DNA from: Maea johnstoni
Taxonomy: Eukaryota > Annelida > Polychaeta > Spionida > Magelonidae
DNA: 64,000 nt
Assembly: GCA_963942565.1 (NCBI GenBank)
Contig: OZ012686.1
Coordinates: 31,495,712-31,559,711 of the forward strand
Direction of reading: 5' to 3'
Part shown: piece by piece, positions 33,656 to 52,500 of the stretch
How positions within the stretch are numbered: the stretch's first letter is position 1
Layout: every line of letters starts with the position of its first letter
Notes under the pieces: model-generated
Database searches by the model: none
What the model was told of the DNA's origin: nothing
Seen by the model: only the letters and a program-made list of their open reading frames with translations
Program-made: the position numbers and the translations under genes

Positions 33656-33886
33656 TTAACCCTTCCAATGCAGAGGATACTTTCATCCAAAACAAAAGGG
33701 TGCAAAGACTTGAAAACCATCTAAACCCTGTCATGTTGGTACGCATTGAATAGCTCTTGCTGAGCACTCTCAGACGAGTATCCATGTGCCAGGGTAGTGG
33801 GGTACTCAGGATAATTCCAGTCATTTTTCAGGTTTTTTGCATCATTTTGTATTGGCCAAATTAGCCAACAGCAGCATAAGGGTTTA
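33656..33886 (+). mobile_element. TTAA-MITE family A, copy 8
   Basis: Starts TTAACCCTTCCAATGC and ends AGCAGCATAAGGGTTTAA. At about 230 bp it is the longest simple copy, with a small extra block (GTAGTGGGGTACTCAGGATA) not seen in the others. Confidence 0.88.
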
Positions 33887-34476
33887 AGCTTGTGAGGTGA
33901 TTGATTACCGTACTACCTGTGTATTATCTTAGATGCCAGACAAGGCTTCAGCTCTCTGGTTCTTTCTCACAAGAGACATTCACTTTCTGATCTTTTGTGT
34001 GATGTAGAAAATAATTCACACATCGAGTGATTTACATACAGTGGTTTAATACCTCTTTTTCTGTCAACCCCTGTTTCCTCTGAATAACCATTTTACCTTT
34101 CCCACTAGTTACCCAATTCACATACATGAGATTCGTCACAATGTACCATACTTTGAGTTATTTCGGCACGCATATAACACAGTTTAGCACCAAAATGGGG
34201 TTTTACCTGTTGAGCATTGCTTAGTATATTTTCACATGTACCTTGTATGGTATATGCATCCCTTAGGAAATAGTTGTGTTGTCACTCTCACACAATATAA
34301 ATGCACTATCGATAATTCTCTGATATACACTTTGTCTCCATAGATGTTCTCAATAAATGCCACTTATTGTATTTGTCCTAACAGCTTCAGAATTTACTAT
34401 CAAAACAAGAAAGGCCAAGTATCTCTAAGACGTTCATGATCAGATCAAGCACCAGGATCTATTCAATAAAACACTA

Positions 34477-34651
34477 CTGTATACGGCTTTAATTTGGAGT
34501 GCTGAAAATTTCGCTTTACAGCCCTGCTGGAGGGTAATTGTGCTACTTTAAATTTGCATATTCAAGCACTCAAAGGTAGGAGATCAAAGCAGGATATCTA
34601 TTAGAAGGATATTATTTTACTGCAAAAATTAAATGCCTGTAAAAATACCAG
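34477..34651. mobile_element. MITE-like repeat, TA-flanked, copy 2
   Basis: Second copy of the repeat at 25932-26130, shorter by about 25 bp in the middle and at its right end. Confidence 0.55.
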
Positions 34652-34659
34652 TTATCTGC

Positions 34660-35551
34660 ACCAACCACACAAGCTGGAACTGGCAACGAGTCATTCAGAA
34701 AACCAATAGTCATCTTGGCTAGTCCAATACTGAGATGGTAAATGATCTACAATTTCCAATCCAATATTTCTCTCGATGAGGGAAACTCATCAACCAGAGT
34801 AATATTTGAATTGTATTTGAAGAGGTACTGTTAAGCCTGATAGATAAAAGCCAAACACTTCTCGAAGTAATTCTTTTTAATCAAGATATTTATCTATGTT
34901 CCAGCTGAGTATGGGTAATGAAATGTTATGTTAAAAATGTATGTTTTGGTTGTATCAGTTATTTTTCGTCTCGTGTTGAAAATATTTCATTACTATTTAG
35001 ATATCCATAATAGTGTGGTAATGAATGGGTTAAACTATGTAGATGTATATGGTTAAGATCTAAAGGTAAAATCAGTGACAAAGTAATGTAAATAATACTA
35101 AATATGAAAAGTGCTTAGCAAGGGTGGTTGAAAGTAACTAAGATAGGCCTTTGTTATTGGAGCCAGACCTTATATCATAAACTTGTAATGACAATGAGTG
35201 TAATTTTGCTACAATTGTATTATATCTTCATGTTTCTGTATATTTCCTGGGTGTGGTTGGTGTAACTTGAATTGTTGCTGGTCAACAATTAAATACTAAT
35301 CGCCGACCATATCAATTGTTTGCAGTAATTTGCAGTGGTAGTCTTATTTAATAGATTGCTGAGACAGATGCTTGTTCAATAAAAATGCAAACAATTAGTC
35401 GATTACCAGTCTTTTTATTTCTGCATTGATTACTTCATCTATATGACATAACAGATCCCAATTCAGTATATCATTGAGTTACAACTTGCAACTGTATACC
35501 TAGTATAATCATGTAAGCCTGTTTTGCCTAGGTATGCATTTTTGGACAAAG
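34660..35551. other. Intergenic sequence, no gene recognised
   Basis: AT-rich, no domain or delimited repeat. Confidence 0.4.
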
Positions 35552-35945
35552 AATTTAGAGCTATGTGAGTTAAGAACAACTGGGCCTAAATGTTAATGCT
35601 CATAGTGCATATAAGGTTTCATGTAAATAAAAGCTTTCCGAAACACTGGTAAATCATAAAGGATTTAGAGTATTATGATAATTGTGTAAAGATGGACTGG
35701 GCTTGAACATAAATGCTCTTATAGTAAAAAAAAAGAAGGTTAGATGTAAATAACAGAGTTATGTGAATTAAGAACAACTTGGCCTAAATGTTAATGCTCA
35801 AAGTGCATACAAGGTTTCATGTAAATAAAAGCATTCTGAAACACTGGTAAATCATAAAGGATCTAGAGTATTAAGATTATTGTGTAAAGATGGACTGGGC
35901 TTGAACATAAATGCTCTTATAGTAATATAGATGCAAATAACACCA
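35552..35945. repeat. Tandem duplication of about 198 bp
   Basis: The block starting AGAGCTATGTGAGTTAAGAA (35557) is repeated from 35755 with a few substitutions and small indels. Both copies contain GATGGACTGGGCTTGAACAT and ATGCTCTTATAGTAA. It has no coding potential. Confidence 0.85.
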
Positions 35946-36247
35946 TCCTGTCACTGGTAAATCAATGATTAAGATACCCTGCTGAGAAATAGTGTTCCTT
36001 TAAATATATTGCAGGATTGCCTCCATTTCCAAGATATATTGGAACCTTTACACATTGGAAAATCAAACCTATATGCAGGGAAAAGGTCTGAACTTGCCAA
36101 AGTGTTTTACTTATAGAGGTGGCAAAAGTAGAGCTTTCTGGTTGACAGTCTTGGCTGTTTTCCTATCAGGTTGTGGCACCATCTGGGGACCTGAGCATGA
36201 ACTAGAGTTTCACATGTCAACAAAAATCAGCATTATTTTCTCAAGGG

Positions 36248-36388
36248 ACCTATCCAATGCTATGGCTACTTTCGTCCAAAGCACAAGGATGCAAAGATTT
36301 TTGATAACCATCTAAAACCTGTCACATTGGTATTCATTAGATAGCTCTCACTGAGCAGCATACTCTCAGATGAGTACCCATGTGTGTA
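36248..36388 (+). mobile_element. TTAA-MITE family A, copy 9 (3'-truncated)
   Basis: Family sequence from CCAATGCTATGGCTACTTT to GAGTACCCATGTG, then it stops abruptly. The 3' third, with the GCAGCATAAGGG end, is absent. Confidence 0.8.
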
Positions 36389-36858
36389 GCAGATCTATTT
36401 GAAGGAGAATGTTTCCTCAAAAGTGGATGTGCACATACCAATGATCCAATATCTTTTCAAAGAAAATTCCTTATGAAATCATCATATATGCATGAAACCA
36501 ATGAGCATTCTACGCTTGACAGAAGCTATAGCTCAAGAAAGGTACAAGAAAGAATTGTTGATTTTGTAAATTGGGAAGTTATTACCTTATCCTGAAATAA
36601 CATTCACCACGGTTCAACACAGTGGTGTATAAATGTTTTCTGCCAAGAATTTTAACTTTAGGCCAAAAAAGTGGTGTTGCATGTCATGCGCAAACTAAAA
36701 AACAAAATCGAAAGTTGTGCCATTACTATATGTGCATGTTTGTTTTTAATTTTTGTTAATTGGCAAAAAAGTTATTCCTGTCAATGACTTTCATGAAAGG
36801 AAAGTTTACTGATATTGAAAAAGGGGAAATGACAGGCAATGTTAGGTTCCCACTTTCT

Positions 36859-37053
36859 TTAACCCTTCAAAAGCTGAGGCTACTTTTGTCCAAAGCACAA
36901 TGATGCAAAGATCTCTGAAAAACCCTGTCATGTTGGTATTCATCGTATAGCTGTTGCTGAATACTCTCACATGAGTACACATGTGCCAGGGTTTCAGTCA
37001 TTTTTCAGTCATTTTGATATGGTGAAATTGGCCACCACCAGCATAAGGGTTAA
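36859..37053 (+). mobile_element. TTAA-MITE family A, copy 10
   Basis: Ends TTAACCCTTCAAAAGC and CACCAGCATAAGGGTTAA, with TTAA on both edges. Small internal deletion. Confidence 0.88.
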
Positions 37054-37507
37054 TTTTATAAAGATAAGGCACAATTCTGCCTCAAGTGATTTACACAGCA
37101 AGTAAAATAAAGACTTAATACTTTTATTCATTGTCTTAGTTTATTGTCATACTATGTACAAGCTTTGATATATAATAAATATGTACAAAATATAAACAAC
37201 TATTGTTCCTAGTATTGATTCAGATTAATTCAAGAACATGAAGCTATTTTTTTATTATTAAAAAACAAAGAGTATGTTTGCCATAAAATCCACAGGATGA
37301 TATGGCTTAGCAGAGTGCATATGTGTGAAGGATGTCTGGCAGAGACACACAGATCCTCATGAAAAGGTTTAAGATGGTGGCCCCTAGAAAGTAACTTCAT
37401 TTTCTTTAATCTAGTGACATCTTCACTAAAACTGATATGGAAATAGGTTAAATATTAGGTACATCAATGTGCCAGCCAGGCTCTTAAAACTAAGTTGTGA
37501 TCATGAC
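37054..37507. other. 3' flank of AP4S1, no gene recognised
   Basis: It lies downstream of AP4S1, which is transcribed from the right. Minus-strand AATAAA candidates lie near 37122-37127 and 37139-37144. None can be assigned without transcript data. Confidence 0.35.
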
Positions 37508-37819
37508 CAGGGTCTTGGCCAGGATTTAGAAACTGGGTGCCCAAATTTGGCAAATGTCAAATTTTTGGGCATCCAGATTATTAAGGGGGCACCACAATAC
37601 ACTCAGATCTCAACCATAAACATGAATAAATTTATTAAAATAAGGCATAATATCCTTATACTAAGTCATGGGAATTATATGGAGATGAAAAAATTCAATT
37701 ATATGCTTGAGATTGACATTTTAAGAAATTCCTCAGAAAACGATTTGGGTGTTCTGAGGGGTGCTTTTTAAGGGTTTGGGTGTCCAAAAGATGCCCAGAC
37801 ATCCTGCTGGCTAAGGCTA
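37508..37819. mobile_element. 312 bp hAT-like non-autonomous element
   Basis: It starts CAGGGTCTTGGCCAGGAT and ends ATCCTGCTGGCTAAGGCTA, an imperfect inverted repeat. The flanks repeat TGATCATGAC (37498-37507 and 37820-37829), so the duplication is 8-10 bp. The TIR resembles the CAGG(G)xCTTxGCCAGGA end seen at 49271, 53044 and 54921. Confidence 0.65.
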
Positions 37820-37870
37820 TGATCATGACTAGACACACAATACTGCCTTCCACTAGAAGAAGCTGATGTT

Positions 37871-38234
37871 ATTTGGAGGCCTGGTCTATGACCTGTACGG
37901 GAGCCAGTATCCTGTGTGTTATTTGGAGGCCTGGTCTATGACCTGTACGGGAGCCAGTATCCTGTGTGTTATTTAGAGGCCTGGTCTATGACCTGTACGG
38001 GAGCCAGTATCCTGTGTGTTATTTAGAGGCCTGGTCTATGACCTGTACGGGAGCCAGTATCCTGTGTGTTATTTAGAGGCCTGGTCTATGACCTGTACGG
38101 GAGCCAGTATCCTGTGTGTTATTTAGAGGCCTGGTCTATGACCTGTACGGGAGCCAGTATTCTGTGTGTTATTTAGAGGCCTGGTCTATGACCTGTACGG
38201 GAGCCAGTATCCTGTGTGTTATTTAGAGGCCTGG
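37871..38234 (-). repeat. 50 bp minisatellite derived from the AP4S1 last exon, distal part
   Basis: Seven full 50 bp units and 14 bp of an eighth, almost identical. Each unit, read on the minus strand, contains the code for the last residues of AP4S1 ([13 protein letters not shown] and stop). Most of these units carry one shared change that is synonymous in the exon frame (TCC to TCT). The array continues at 40650 after a transposon insertion. Confidence 0.95.
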
Positions 38235-40649
38235 GCCCGGTTGCATAAAACTCACCTTAACTTAAGATACACCTTAAGGTCAACTTAAGTTGTTCCTTAA
38301 AATAAGTGTGTTGCAATAACATTGGCTTGATAGAATTTGATGAAATGTGTTCCACAGATCTACAATTTTGTTGTTTTTCTTCAATAAAATGACATATTTC
38401 AAATGATTTACATTTAATGGTTTATAAAATTGCTAATGTGAGTATCTAGGAAGAAGTAAACCCATGAAATGCATTATATTTGTTGAATTCATTTTTGAGG
38501 AAAATCCTTAAATATAAGGATTCCTTAGACTAATGGCCATAATACAATGGGATTACACTTAAGATAAGGAAAAACACATCCTTAAGTGATAAGATTTTCC
38601 TTCACTAAGGAAGCACCTTAAGTAGGTTGCAATATGTACATTGAAATCAACCTTAGTAAAGGAATTTATTGGTACTTAAGGTTAAGGAGATTTCCATACT
38701 TAAGATTTTTCTTCATTTGTGACCTTTGACACCAGCATGACCTTTGACACATCCCAGCATGTTGAACACCTTAGTGACCACAGACCTTCCTTGTGCCTTT
38801 TGTTCTATGAGGTGTAAGGCAGTATAAATAGTGGTGGCGGTGTGGTGCCATACTATGGGCAATCAGACTGTTAGGCGGGTGGCCAAATCCCTAAAAGAGC
38901 TCTAGAAATATTTTTAATGGCGTTTTTAGTTACAAGTCGTCATCCATGCTTATTCATCTCTACATAGGGTGGGCTTTAGTGCACAGGTGGATGACACGTC
39001 TGATTTTGCTGCATAAGGGAATTTTGGGGCATTTTATGCAAAAAATCACCAAAAAAGCATGTTTTTGGGGATTTCCTTCTAGAAAATTCATTTTTCGACA
39101 TAGAAACTCAAAACTTGCTACAAATATGTTCAAGAGGATGCTTCTGATCTCAGTACATGTTGCATTAGCGTGACTTCAAGGAACCCCCTGCTGTGAGTGA
39201 TTTTGGGGGAAAAATCATCAAAAATGAGTGATTTTTGTAATTTCCCACAACTTGAATGTCATCCTGTGGACTATTCCAAGCTTTCAACTAAATAGTTTTG
39301 GTTTAGAAAACTACCCAAGAAGGTGTAGATACAGAAAGTGAGTTATGTTTGAATATTTTCATGATATGCTACGTTTTGGGGCATTTTACAGAAAAATGGC
39401 ATTAAAACTAGTCATTTTAGGGATTTGCCTCTGGAAGGTGCAATTTTCATAGTTGGAACTCAGAACTTGCCAGAAATGATTTCATAAGGATGTCTATGGT
39501 TTTCAAATGTTTTGTGTTAGTATGAAATGTAGCTGACCCCTTGCTGTGAGTGATTTGGGGTGAAAACCCTCTGAAATAGTAGGATTTTTGTAATTTCCCA
39601 CAACTTGAATGACATCCTGTGGACTATTCCAAACTCTCAACTAAATAGTTCTGGTTTAGAAAACTAACCAAGAAGGTGAAGATAGAGAGAGTGAGTCATG
39701 TTTGCATATTTTCTTGACATGCTATGTTTTGGGGGAGTTTACAGACAAAATGGCAAAAAACTGGTGATATTAGGGATTTGCTTCTGGAAGGTGCAATTTT
39801 CATAGTACAAACTCAAAACTTGCCATAAATGATTTCATAAGGATGTCTATGATAATCAAATGTTTTCTGTTAACTAGTATGAAATGTATCTGACCCCTAA
39901 TGTGAGTGATTTTGGGGTAAAAACCTTAAGAATAGTAGTATTTTTGTATTTTTCTCATACATTTGAACAAAGGTGTATTATATCTTATACCAATATTCTA
40001 GCAGTTACAGAAAATTAACCGAGAATAGGCAGATAAGGGAAATAAGTTATATTAGCCTACCTATGACATGCTAAATTTTGGGGTATTTTACTGAAAATTC
40101 ATCAAAAGCATGTGATTTTAGGAATTTGCTTCTGCAAAGTGCAGCTTCCAATGAAGATATATTAAACTTGCCACAACTATGTTTACATTGATGCCTATGA
40201 TTGTAGGATGTGTTGTGGTAGTTGAGGTTAAATGTGGTCCCTGCTGTGAGTGATGTTTGGGGGTAATCCTTTGAAATTATGCAATTTTGTTGTATTTTCT
40301 GAGGCTTAACCGTCAACCTGGAGACCATTTCACAATTTTGCCACAGAAAATCACCTGTTGTAACCTGCTACCGCATGAACAGCCATGATGGAAGAAGATA
40401 AGGAACAAGTTAAGGATACTCCCTAGTACCCTTAGATTTTGGGTACTTAAGGTGAACCTTAAGTTTAAGGGGAAAATATCGCAACCGACTTATATATAAG
40501 GACTAACTTGAGGATTTCCTTAGGTGGTTGGCACATTGAAAGTGAATGGGCCCCAAATTTCACTTAAGTAGGAACCTTAGTAAAGGAGAAAAGTCATCAC
40601 TTAAGGTGAAATTTTCACTTAAGTTAAGGTGAGTTTTATGCAACCGGGC
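38235..40649. mobile_element. 2.4 kb inverted-repeat transposon inserted in the minisatellite
   Basis: It starts GCCCGGTTGCATAAAACTCA and ends with the near-exact reverse complement. The subterminal regions are crowded with CTTAAG palindromes. The flanks indicate a 5 bp target duplication CCTGG (38230-38234 and 40650-40654). The interior (about 39000-40290) consists of four imperfect tandem units of about 352 bp, anchored by GGGGCATTTTA-like and CATCCTGTGGACTATTCC phrases. No transposase frame is present, so it is non-autonomous. I cannot assign the superfamily with certainty. Confidence 0.85.
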
Positions 40650-40788
40650 CCTGGTCTATGACCTGTACGGGAGCCAGTATCCTGTGTGTTATTTGGAGGC
40701 CTGGTCTATGACCTGTACGGGAGCCAGTATCCTGTGTGTTATTTGGAGGCCTGGTCTATGACCTGTACGGGAGCCAGTATCCTGTGTG

Positions 40789-47227
<6,439 letters not shown>

Positions 47228-47564
47228 CTTGGCTATAGGGGCAGGTAGCTGTAAAGGAGTGGCAAATGAGTGATCCACCTTCCAGCATTTCTCCCAGCTT
47301 GGGCGAAATTAGGGCACTGCTCTCAATTAGCATAACTTACCTCCAATTTTGAAGAGCTGTCATTACGCTTTTTTATTTTTCACAGTGATTCCACTATATT
47401 GATACACCGATATTGATCAACTTAAAGTTAAATAAGATAGTAAATTAGTATTATCACTCTTCTTTAAAGTAGTACATTTTAAAAAAATTACTACAAAATC
47501 ATGACGTCATGTTCGCAGCGCCATCTCGAGTAAAATTGCTAATCCTAATGGCGGCCATGTTCTC
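47228..47564. promoter_or_regulatory. Bidirectional promoter between AP4S1 and striatin
   Basis: 337 bp separate the two divergent start codons. It contains a palindromic cAMP-response element ATGACGTCAT (47501-47510) and a YY1-type site AATGGCGGC (47547-47555) just before the striatin ATG. YY1 sites at this position are typical of housekeeping and divergent promoters. No TATA box was seen. Confidence 0.75.
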
Positions 47565-47771
47565 ATGATGGAAGACGGCCCGGGTATACAACACGGAGGC
47601 CAGCTAGGGCCGGGATCAGGAATGATGAGTATCGGAAAGAATAATGGTCATGATGAGCAGGGGAATAGAATACAGTACTCCATGCCAGGAATTTTACATT
47701 TCTTGCAAACAGAATGGGCGCGATTTGAAATGGAAAGGTCGCAATGGGAAGTGGAAAGAGCTGAATTACAA
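47565..47771 (+). CDS. STRN: Striatin family protein, first coding exon
   Basis: Encodes 69 residues and ends at AELQ before GTAAGT (phase 0), the same exon end as in vertebrate striatins. Residues 37-54 read QYSMPGILHFLQTEWARF, nearly identical to STRN and STRN3, and contain the caveolin-binding pattern F46-x4-W51-x2-F54. They are followed by the start of the coiled coil (EMERSQWEVERAEL) that mediates oligomerisation and PP2A binding in STRIPAK complexes. The N-terminal 36 residues are Gly-rich and variable, as in the family. Two adjacent ATGs (47565 and 47568) are possible starts. The remaining exons, including the WD40 repeats, lie outside the window. The gene symbol is at family level: it could be the single pre-duplication ortholog of STRN, STRN3 and STRN4. 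Confidence 0.94.
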
Positions 47772-47932
47772 GTAAGTTAGATCGCATTTATCATATCCCC
47801 ATTCTTGGCTATCATTAGTAACACTGACTAGAATAAAGATGTTCCATTGATAAAGGTGTGCGATTGCTCTGATCAGCTCATCAACTCTCAAACAAGAAGG
47901 AATAATCCAAGGAAAAAAAGAATCTCAGAAAT

Positions 47933-47962
47933 GTCCGCCATATTGAATTCAAAATGGCGGAC
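47933..47962. promoter_or_regulatory. 30 bp palindrome made of two opposed YY1-type sites
   Basis: GTCCGCCATATTGAATTC is followed by AAAATGGCGGAC, so CAAAATGGCGGAC occurs once on each strand around a central GAATTC, with one mismatch between the arms. It lies 162 bp into striatin intron 1, within the likely promoter-proximal zone. Confidence 0.55.
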
Positions 47963-49089
47963 GTGAATTTCATTAGCTGAAGACAGCAAGCCAAGGGTAG
48001 TTGTGTTCATGACCACATCTCTACGTTTTCGTGATATCTACTGCTACATGGTCAATATGATTGATGGAGGCAGTCGCTTAGGAAGTTCTTAAACATAACC
48101 TTCATGATTGAGGAGGTTAATTGATGTGAATTTTCTATTTGACGTATTGAATGGTGACTGTGATTGTGCATTCCCTGGCCTTCCACAGTTGGGTCAGTTA
48201 TGCGAAGGTTAAACCACAATTTTGATGGTAAGCATCAGTTATAACCAATGGTATTTGGGTGTGATATGAGCACCTTATTGGCTTAACAAGTTGGCAACGT
48301 AATGTTTGTCCAATGATGATGTTAAGACACAATCAGTTCATTGCTTTGATTTGTTTACAAACAGTCAAGTCTGGTCGAACAGGCTTATGTGTATGGCTTC
48401 AGGGCATAGATCTGTCAAAGCTCACCATCTAGCAGTCTGATTGTTTCAAGTGCTTGTTAAAGGGACAAGTTAGTAGATACCTCTAATAGTTTTTGGAATG
48501 TCATTTAACCTTGAATTAGATTTTTGCTGGGCCTGTCTAGTTGAGATTGCATAAAGCATAGGAATGTGCTGTATTATTCAATATTTAATTGACATTCAGT
48601 TGACAGAATGCTTTCACATATATGCATGATTGAATCATTTTAAAGATAATTTTCAGATTTATAATGACTGATCTCTTGTAAATGTTTAAACTATGTGTAC
48701 TAGTTTATAGGAATACAGGAATTCTGTATTAAGTTTTCAACTGGCGTTGTCAGATGGCAATTGCCTATCAGTTGTTTATGCTGAGAATGCCTCATCCTTG
48801 AGTGCCCCTTTTCATTCTTTAATACTTACATTTGAACACTATCCTATGTCTGATTAGATAAACTTCAAGTTTAAGAAGTTTACACTTTCTAGCCGTACGG
48901 GTTGGCTTTAAAAATATTGTATTCACATTTCTGACAAGAGCTGTAAGTTTGTCTATTGGGCTTATACTTGAAGCAGGCTGGCCTGCTTTGTACTTAATAT
49001 GAGTAGTGGTTTTACATTTTACAATGAGGCGTGATTATCTCCTTCAAATCCTTATACCAGCTACATTTAATAGCCTAGTGTGTCAAAAA

Positions 49090-49271
49090 GGGCAATTTAC
49101 ACTTCAGCAATGTCCTAGAAGATGGTTTGTTAGGAAAATATTTGGTTATTACACCCACAAAGTCAAAATTGAAAAATCATCATAGAAATTTTTGCCTGTC
49201 CAAACAGGAGTTTTTTTGGAAACTACCTGTCCGAAAGACAGGTAGGACGTATCCTGGCTAAGTCCCTGGCG
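49090..49271. repeat. Dispersed repeat, CAGGGACTTAGCCAGGA end, copy 1
   Basis: Shared with 53044-53235 in opposite orientation: CATAGAAATTTTTGCCTGTC and CTGTCCGAAAGACAGG-like blocks, then the end TCCTGGCTAAGTCCCTG. The other end could not be fixed. Confidence 0.55.
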
Positions 49272-49414
49272 TGATATATATTTTGTGTATCAGTGTCTGT
49301 CCTAGGCATATTAAGGGAAATTGGGTCTGATCCTTGTTACTTAACTGAATGTGATTATTGCCTATTTATTGGCTTCTCAATGGCTTACCAATATTATTGG
49401 GAGCCCCCAATATT

Positions 49415-49590
49415 CAGGGTTCGACTTTCCCAGGGGCAAATGCCCCTAGATTTTGCTGTGGGTCCCTAGATTTTCCAGACATGGGGCCCAAAATAGTATG
49501 TGTATATTAATCAAAAATCCTGTTTTTGAGCACATTTCTGTCAGAAGACCTTTTCGGGCCCCTAGTCTAAAATCTAAGTGTCAGATCCTG
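49415..49590. mobile_element. 176 bp CAGG-ended element with 5 bp duplication
   Basis: Starts CAGGGTTCGACTTTCC and ends AAGTGTCAGATCCTG, an imperfect inverted repeat. It is flanked by ATATT on both sides (49410-49414 and 49591-49595). It contains repeated GGGCC(C)CTAGA words. Confidence 0.75.
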
Positions 49591-52500
49591 ATATTGATAG
49601 TATGGGTCCTAGATAATTCCATAGGGAATTTAGGTAAATATTGTTCAAGACTTCATTGTGTATCATGGCTTACAATAAGCGCTGCTTTTGACATACACTG
49701 AGGAGCAGGTACTGGCCGTAATGCAGTGATCGGTGCCGTTCTAAAATGTTTTCTCAATTTAATGGACAATGTCAAGAAAGTCACTTAACCTTGATGCCAG
49801 TTTGAAAAATAACATCTCACAAAATTTGATAAACTTAGCACCATTCAGGGAGAAATGATAACACACATTGTGAGAGATTTAACAAGCTGGATGTAACTGT
49901 ACGTAACTTATTAAATGAGAGATTTCAAGGATTTCTACTTGTTTGAACAAAATGTAAGGCTAAAAATTCAACAGAAAAATAAAACTACCAAGAGCATGTC
50001 CCATAAATATCCTGAAGGGCAGATAGACTTTTAAGTTGATATTGATGATGTTCTTCGTGTTTGATAAGTGCTTGATTAGTTATTCATCACCCTCCTGTTC
50101 ATTCCCCTGTCCACTTATGATTAAAAACAGTCAAAATGTCTCCACTTCCCAAATATTGTTTTTAATTCGTTGTAATTCTTCATCAATAAGTAATTAAGCA
50201 TTTTTAAGGTTTTTTCATGATGCTCACATATTTTGTCTTTCTTTGTTGCCCTGACAATGTACTGGTCATGAAACATGCAAGCTATATGTTTACAAATTAC
50301 TATGTTCTCATTCCTTTGAAAAGTGAGAAGTTTTCCACACAAGCTTCTTAGGAAGCCTCTGCAGTCATCAGAGATGGATGTTAACATGCATATTAGACTC
50401 AATCAGTGTTTAATGAAGAGTAATTGGTGCTCATTGTACTTGGCTGCTACTGCTCTGATAAGTGCTGTCTACATCATGACTGCTGGTAGTATCAGTTACC
50501 AGATATGCTGTAATAGGCCAATCAATACATTCCAGCAGCCTCATACAGATAATCATTGTTTACCATCAAATAGATTATTTACACATACCACTGGTTGTGG
50601 CATATTTCTGAGTACACACCACTTTTTAAAATCTCTGCTGTGTGTTTGTATTTTCAAGTTTTAGCGATCTTTTAAAGATGGCTTCTCGATCACTGGTTGT
50701 GTAATATCTGGGCAAATCAAATGATGAATCATCAATTCAAATTAAGTATTTTAAGGGTAAGCTTAACTTAAATTCCCATGTTTACATGGTGATGTGCAAA
50801 ATTCAAGATAACACATTATCACCTCAATAACCCCAATCATATCAGTTGTGAAATCATCAAAAACAAATGATGGAAAGTGCAAGATATTTCAGGTTGCTGA
50901 AGCGATAGTAATCACATTCAACATTTCCAATCATTTGCATTATGATTATGTAGATCAGATACTTAAATTTTCTAATATGCAAAATGTATTGCTAAATTGT
51001 TGCCAGTTTCCTTGTAATAGAAACTACAGCTTACTAACCAGTTTTGTATTGATCTAGGCAAAAAGTCATTGAACGTTTTCAAATGATATCTTGGTGGCAT
51101 AGTTTGAACAGGGCAATCTGATAGATCTTTCCCAGTAGCTAATGCCACATGAAAGAGGAATATTGATTTCTATGTATGGGTATGCTGTAATGTAACACAG
51201 GTAGATCTCTACGCTTATACAGGTGAAATGGCTCCGGTGTGCTTCACAGGCAGGGTATTGGGATTGTGCAGGTATGCTGGGCATTGTTGTTGGTGGTTAC
51301 TAAGACAACTTATCGATTGGTTCCTGTGAAGTACACGCTAGGGGAGGCTATGTTTAGATGAATAATTTTGCTACGCACTTGGATTTCGAAGAAATTTCAT
51401 CAATCAAATAGGCAATGCTGGACTCAGAATCAAATCTAGGCAAATACCATTAGTTTTAAATTAATTTCCCAAGAAGGCACCCTCAAAATGTTAACTGTGT
51501 TAACTTCAAGGACAGCTTAGATGTGAAGGAGTGTGAATGTAGACAACCAAATGTGTTGCCTGGGGTTTCAGACTAGGTCTGAATGGTGTCCGCTCATTTC
51601 TTGGGTATGATTACATTGATTAGACTGGACACACACTTAGGTAATTTTCTTAAGAAGTACTTATAGAAAATGTTATAGGATCTTAGGTTTTCAAAAACCA
51701 GTACCACCGCTGAAGAGAAGCAGTAGATCTCAAAGTGATGTGTGCATTCTTCTGATGACATGTCAGAATATAGTTAGCAACCCCACAGTCCTACACTCCT
51801 ATGCTTAGGAGAGAGATGCAATTAGTATAAACACTGCTGCAGTGCACTTGATGTATAACAAAAGCTTATCAGTCAACCTCATCCATTAGTGTCAGCACTT
51901 CTATTTATCTTATTGACCCAGTGCAAATATATGTGGCAATATACATCTCCACTTGTCAGAATAATTAGTGTTAATTATCTGATATTGCCAGTGCTCAACC
52001 ATTATAAGGATGCCAGTTAACCCATTCATGTCTGGATTGTACACATATCAATTATTTGAGGTGGGGGCCAGTTGTTTAAAGTTGGGACCCAAAGAAATTA
52101 TCAGAGCTATATCAGCTAGGCACATTACCTCCAAACTTATCCAATTTGGGGCTATTAGCAGTTGTTAATATTTAGTTATAATAATATTAATAAAAATGCT
52201 CTTATCTTAAACTTGATTAAAGAGGTGCACTTTGATGAATGGTATATCTTATGATTGCCAGTGTCTAATATATAATATTGAGGCAGGTTTTCTGCCTACA
52301 CCAAGAATGGTTTGTTACTGAGTCACAGGTGCGTAAACTCATCAAGTGGCATATAGCACACTAGCTCTGTTTAAAGCCTTACATCTTAACCACTCATCAT
52401 CTTTAGTATAAATCAAGGAAAATTAAAGAGGAGACAAACATATTAGAATATTAATTGTTCTTGAAAGTTGTTATGTGATAGTGATTATTGTGAATTAAGA

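Noticed and set aside
47228-47278. Upstream in-frame ATG for AP4S1
   Set aside because: Adaptor sigma chains start at MxKF and the upstream residues have no family counterpart.
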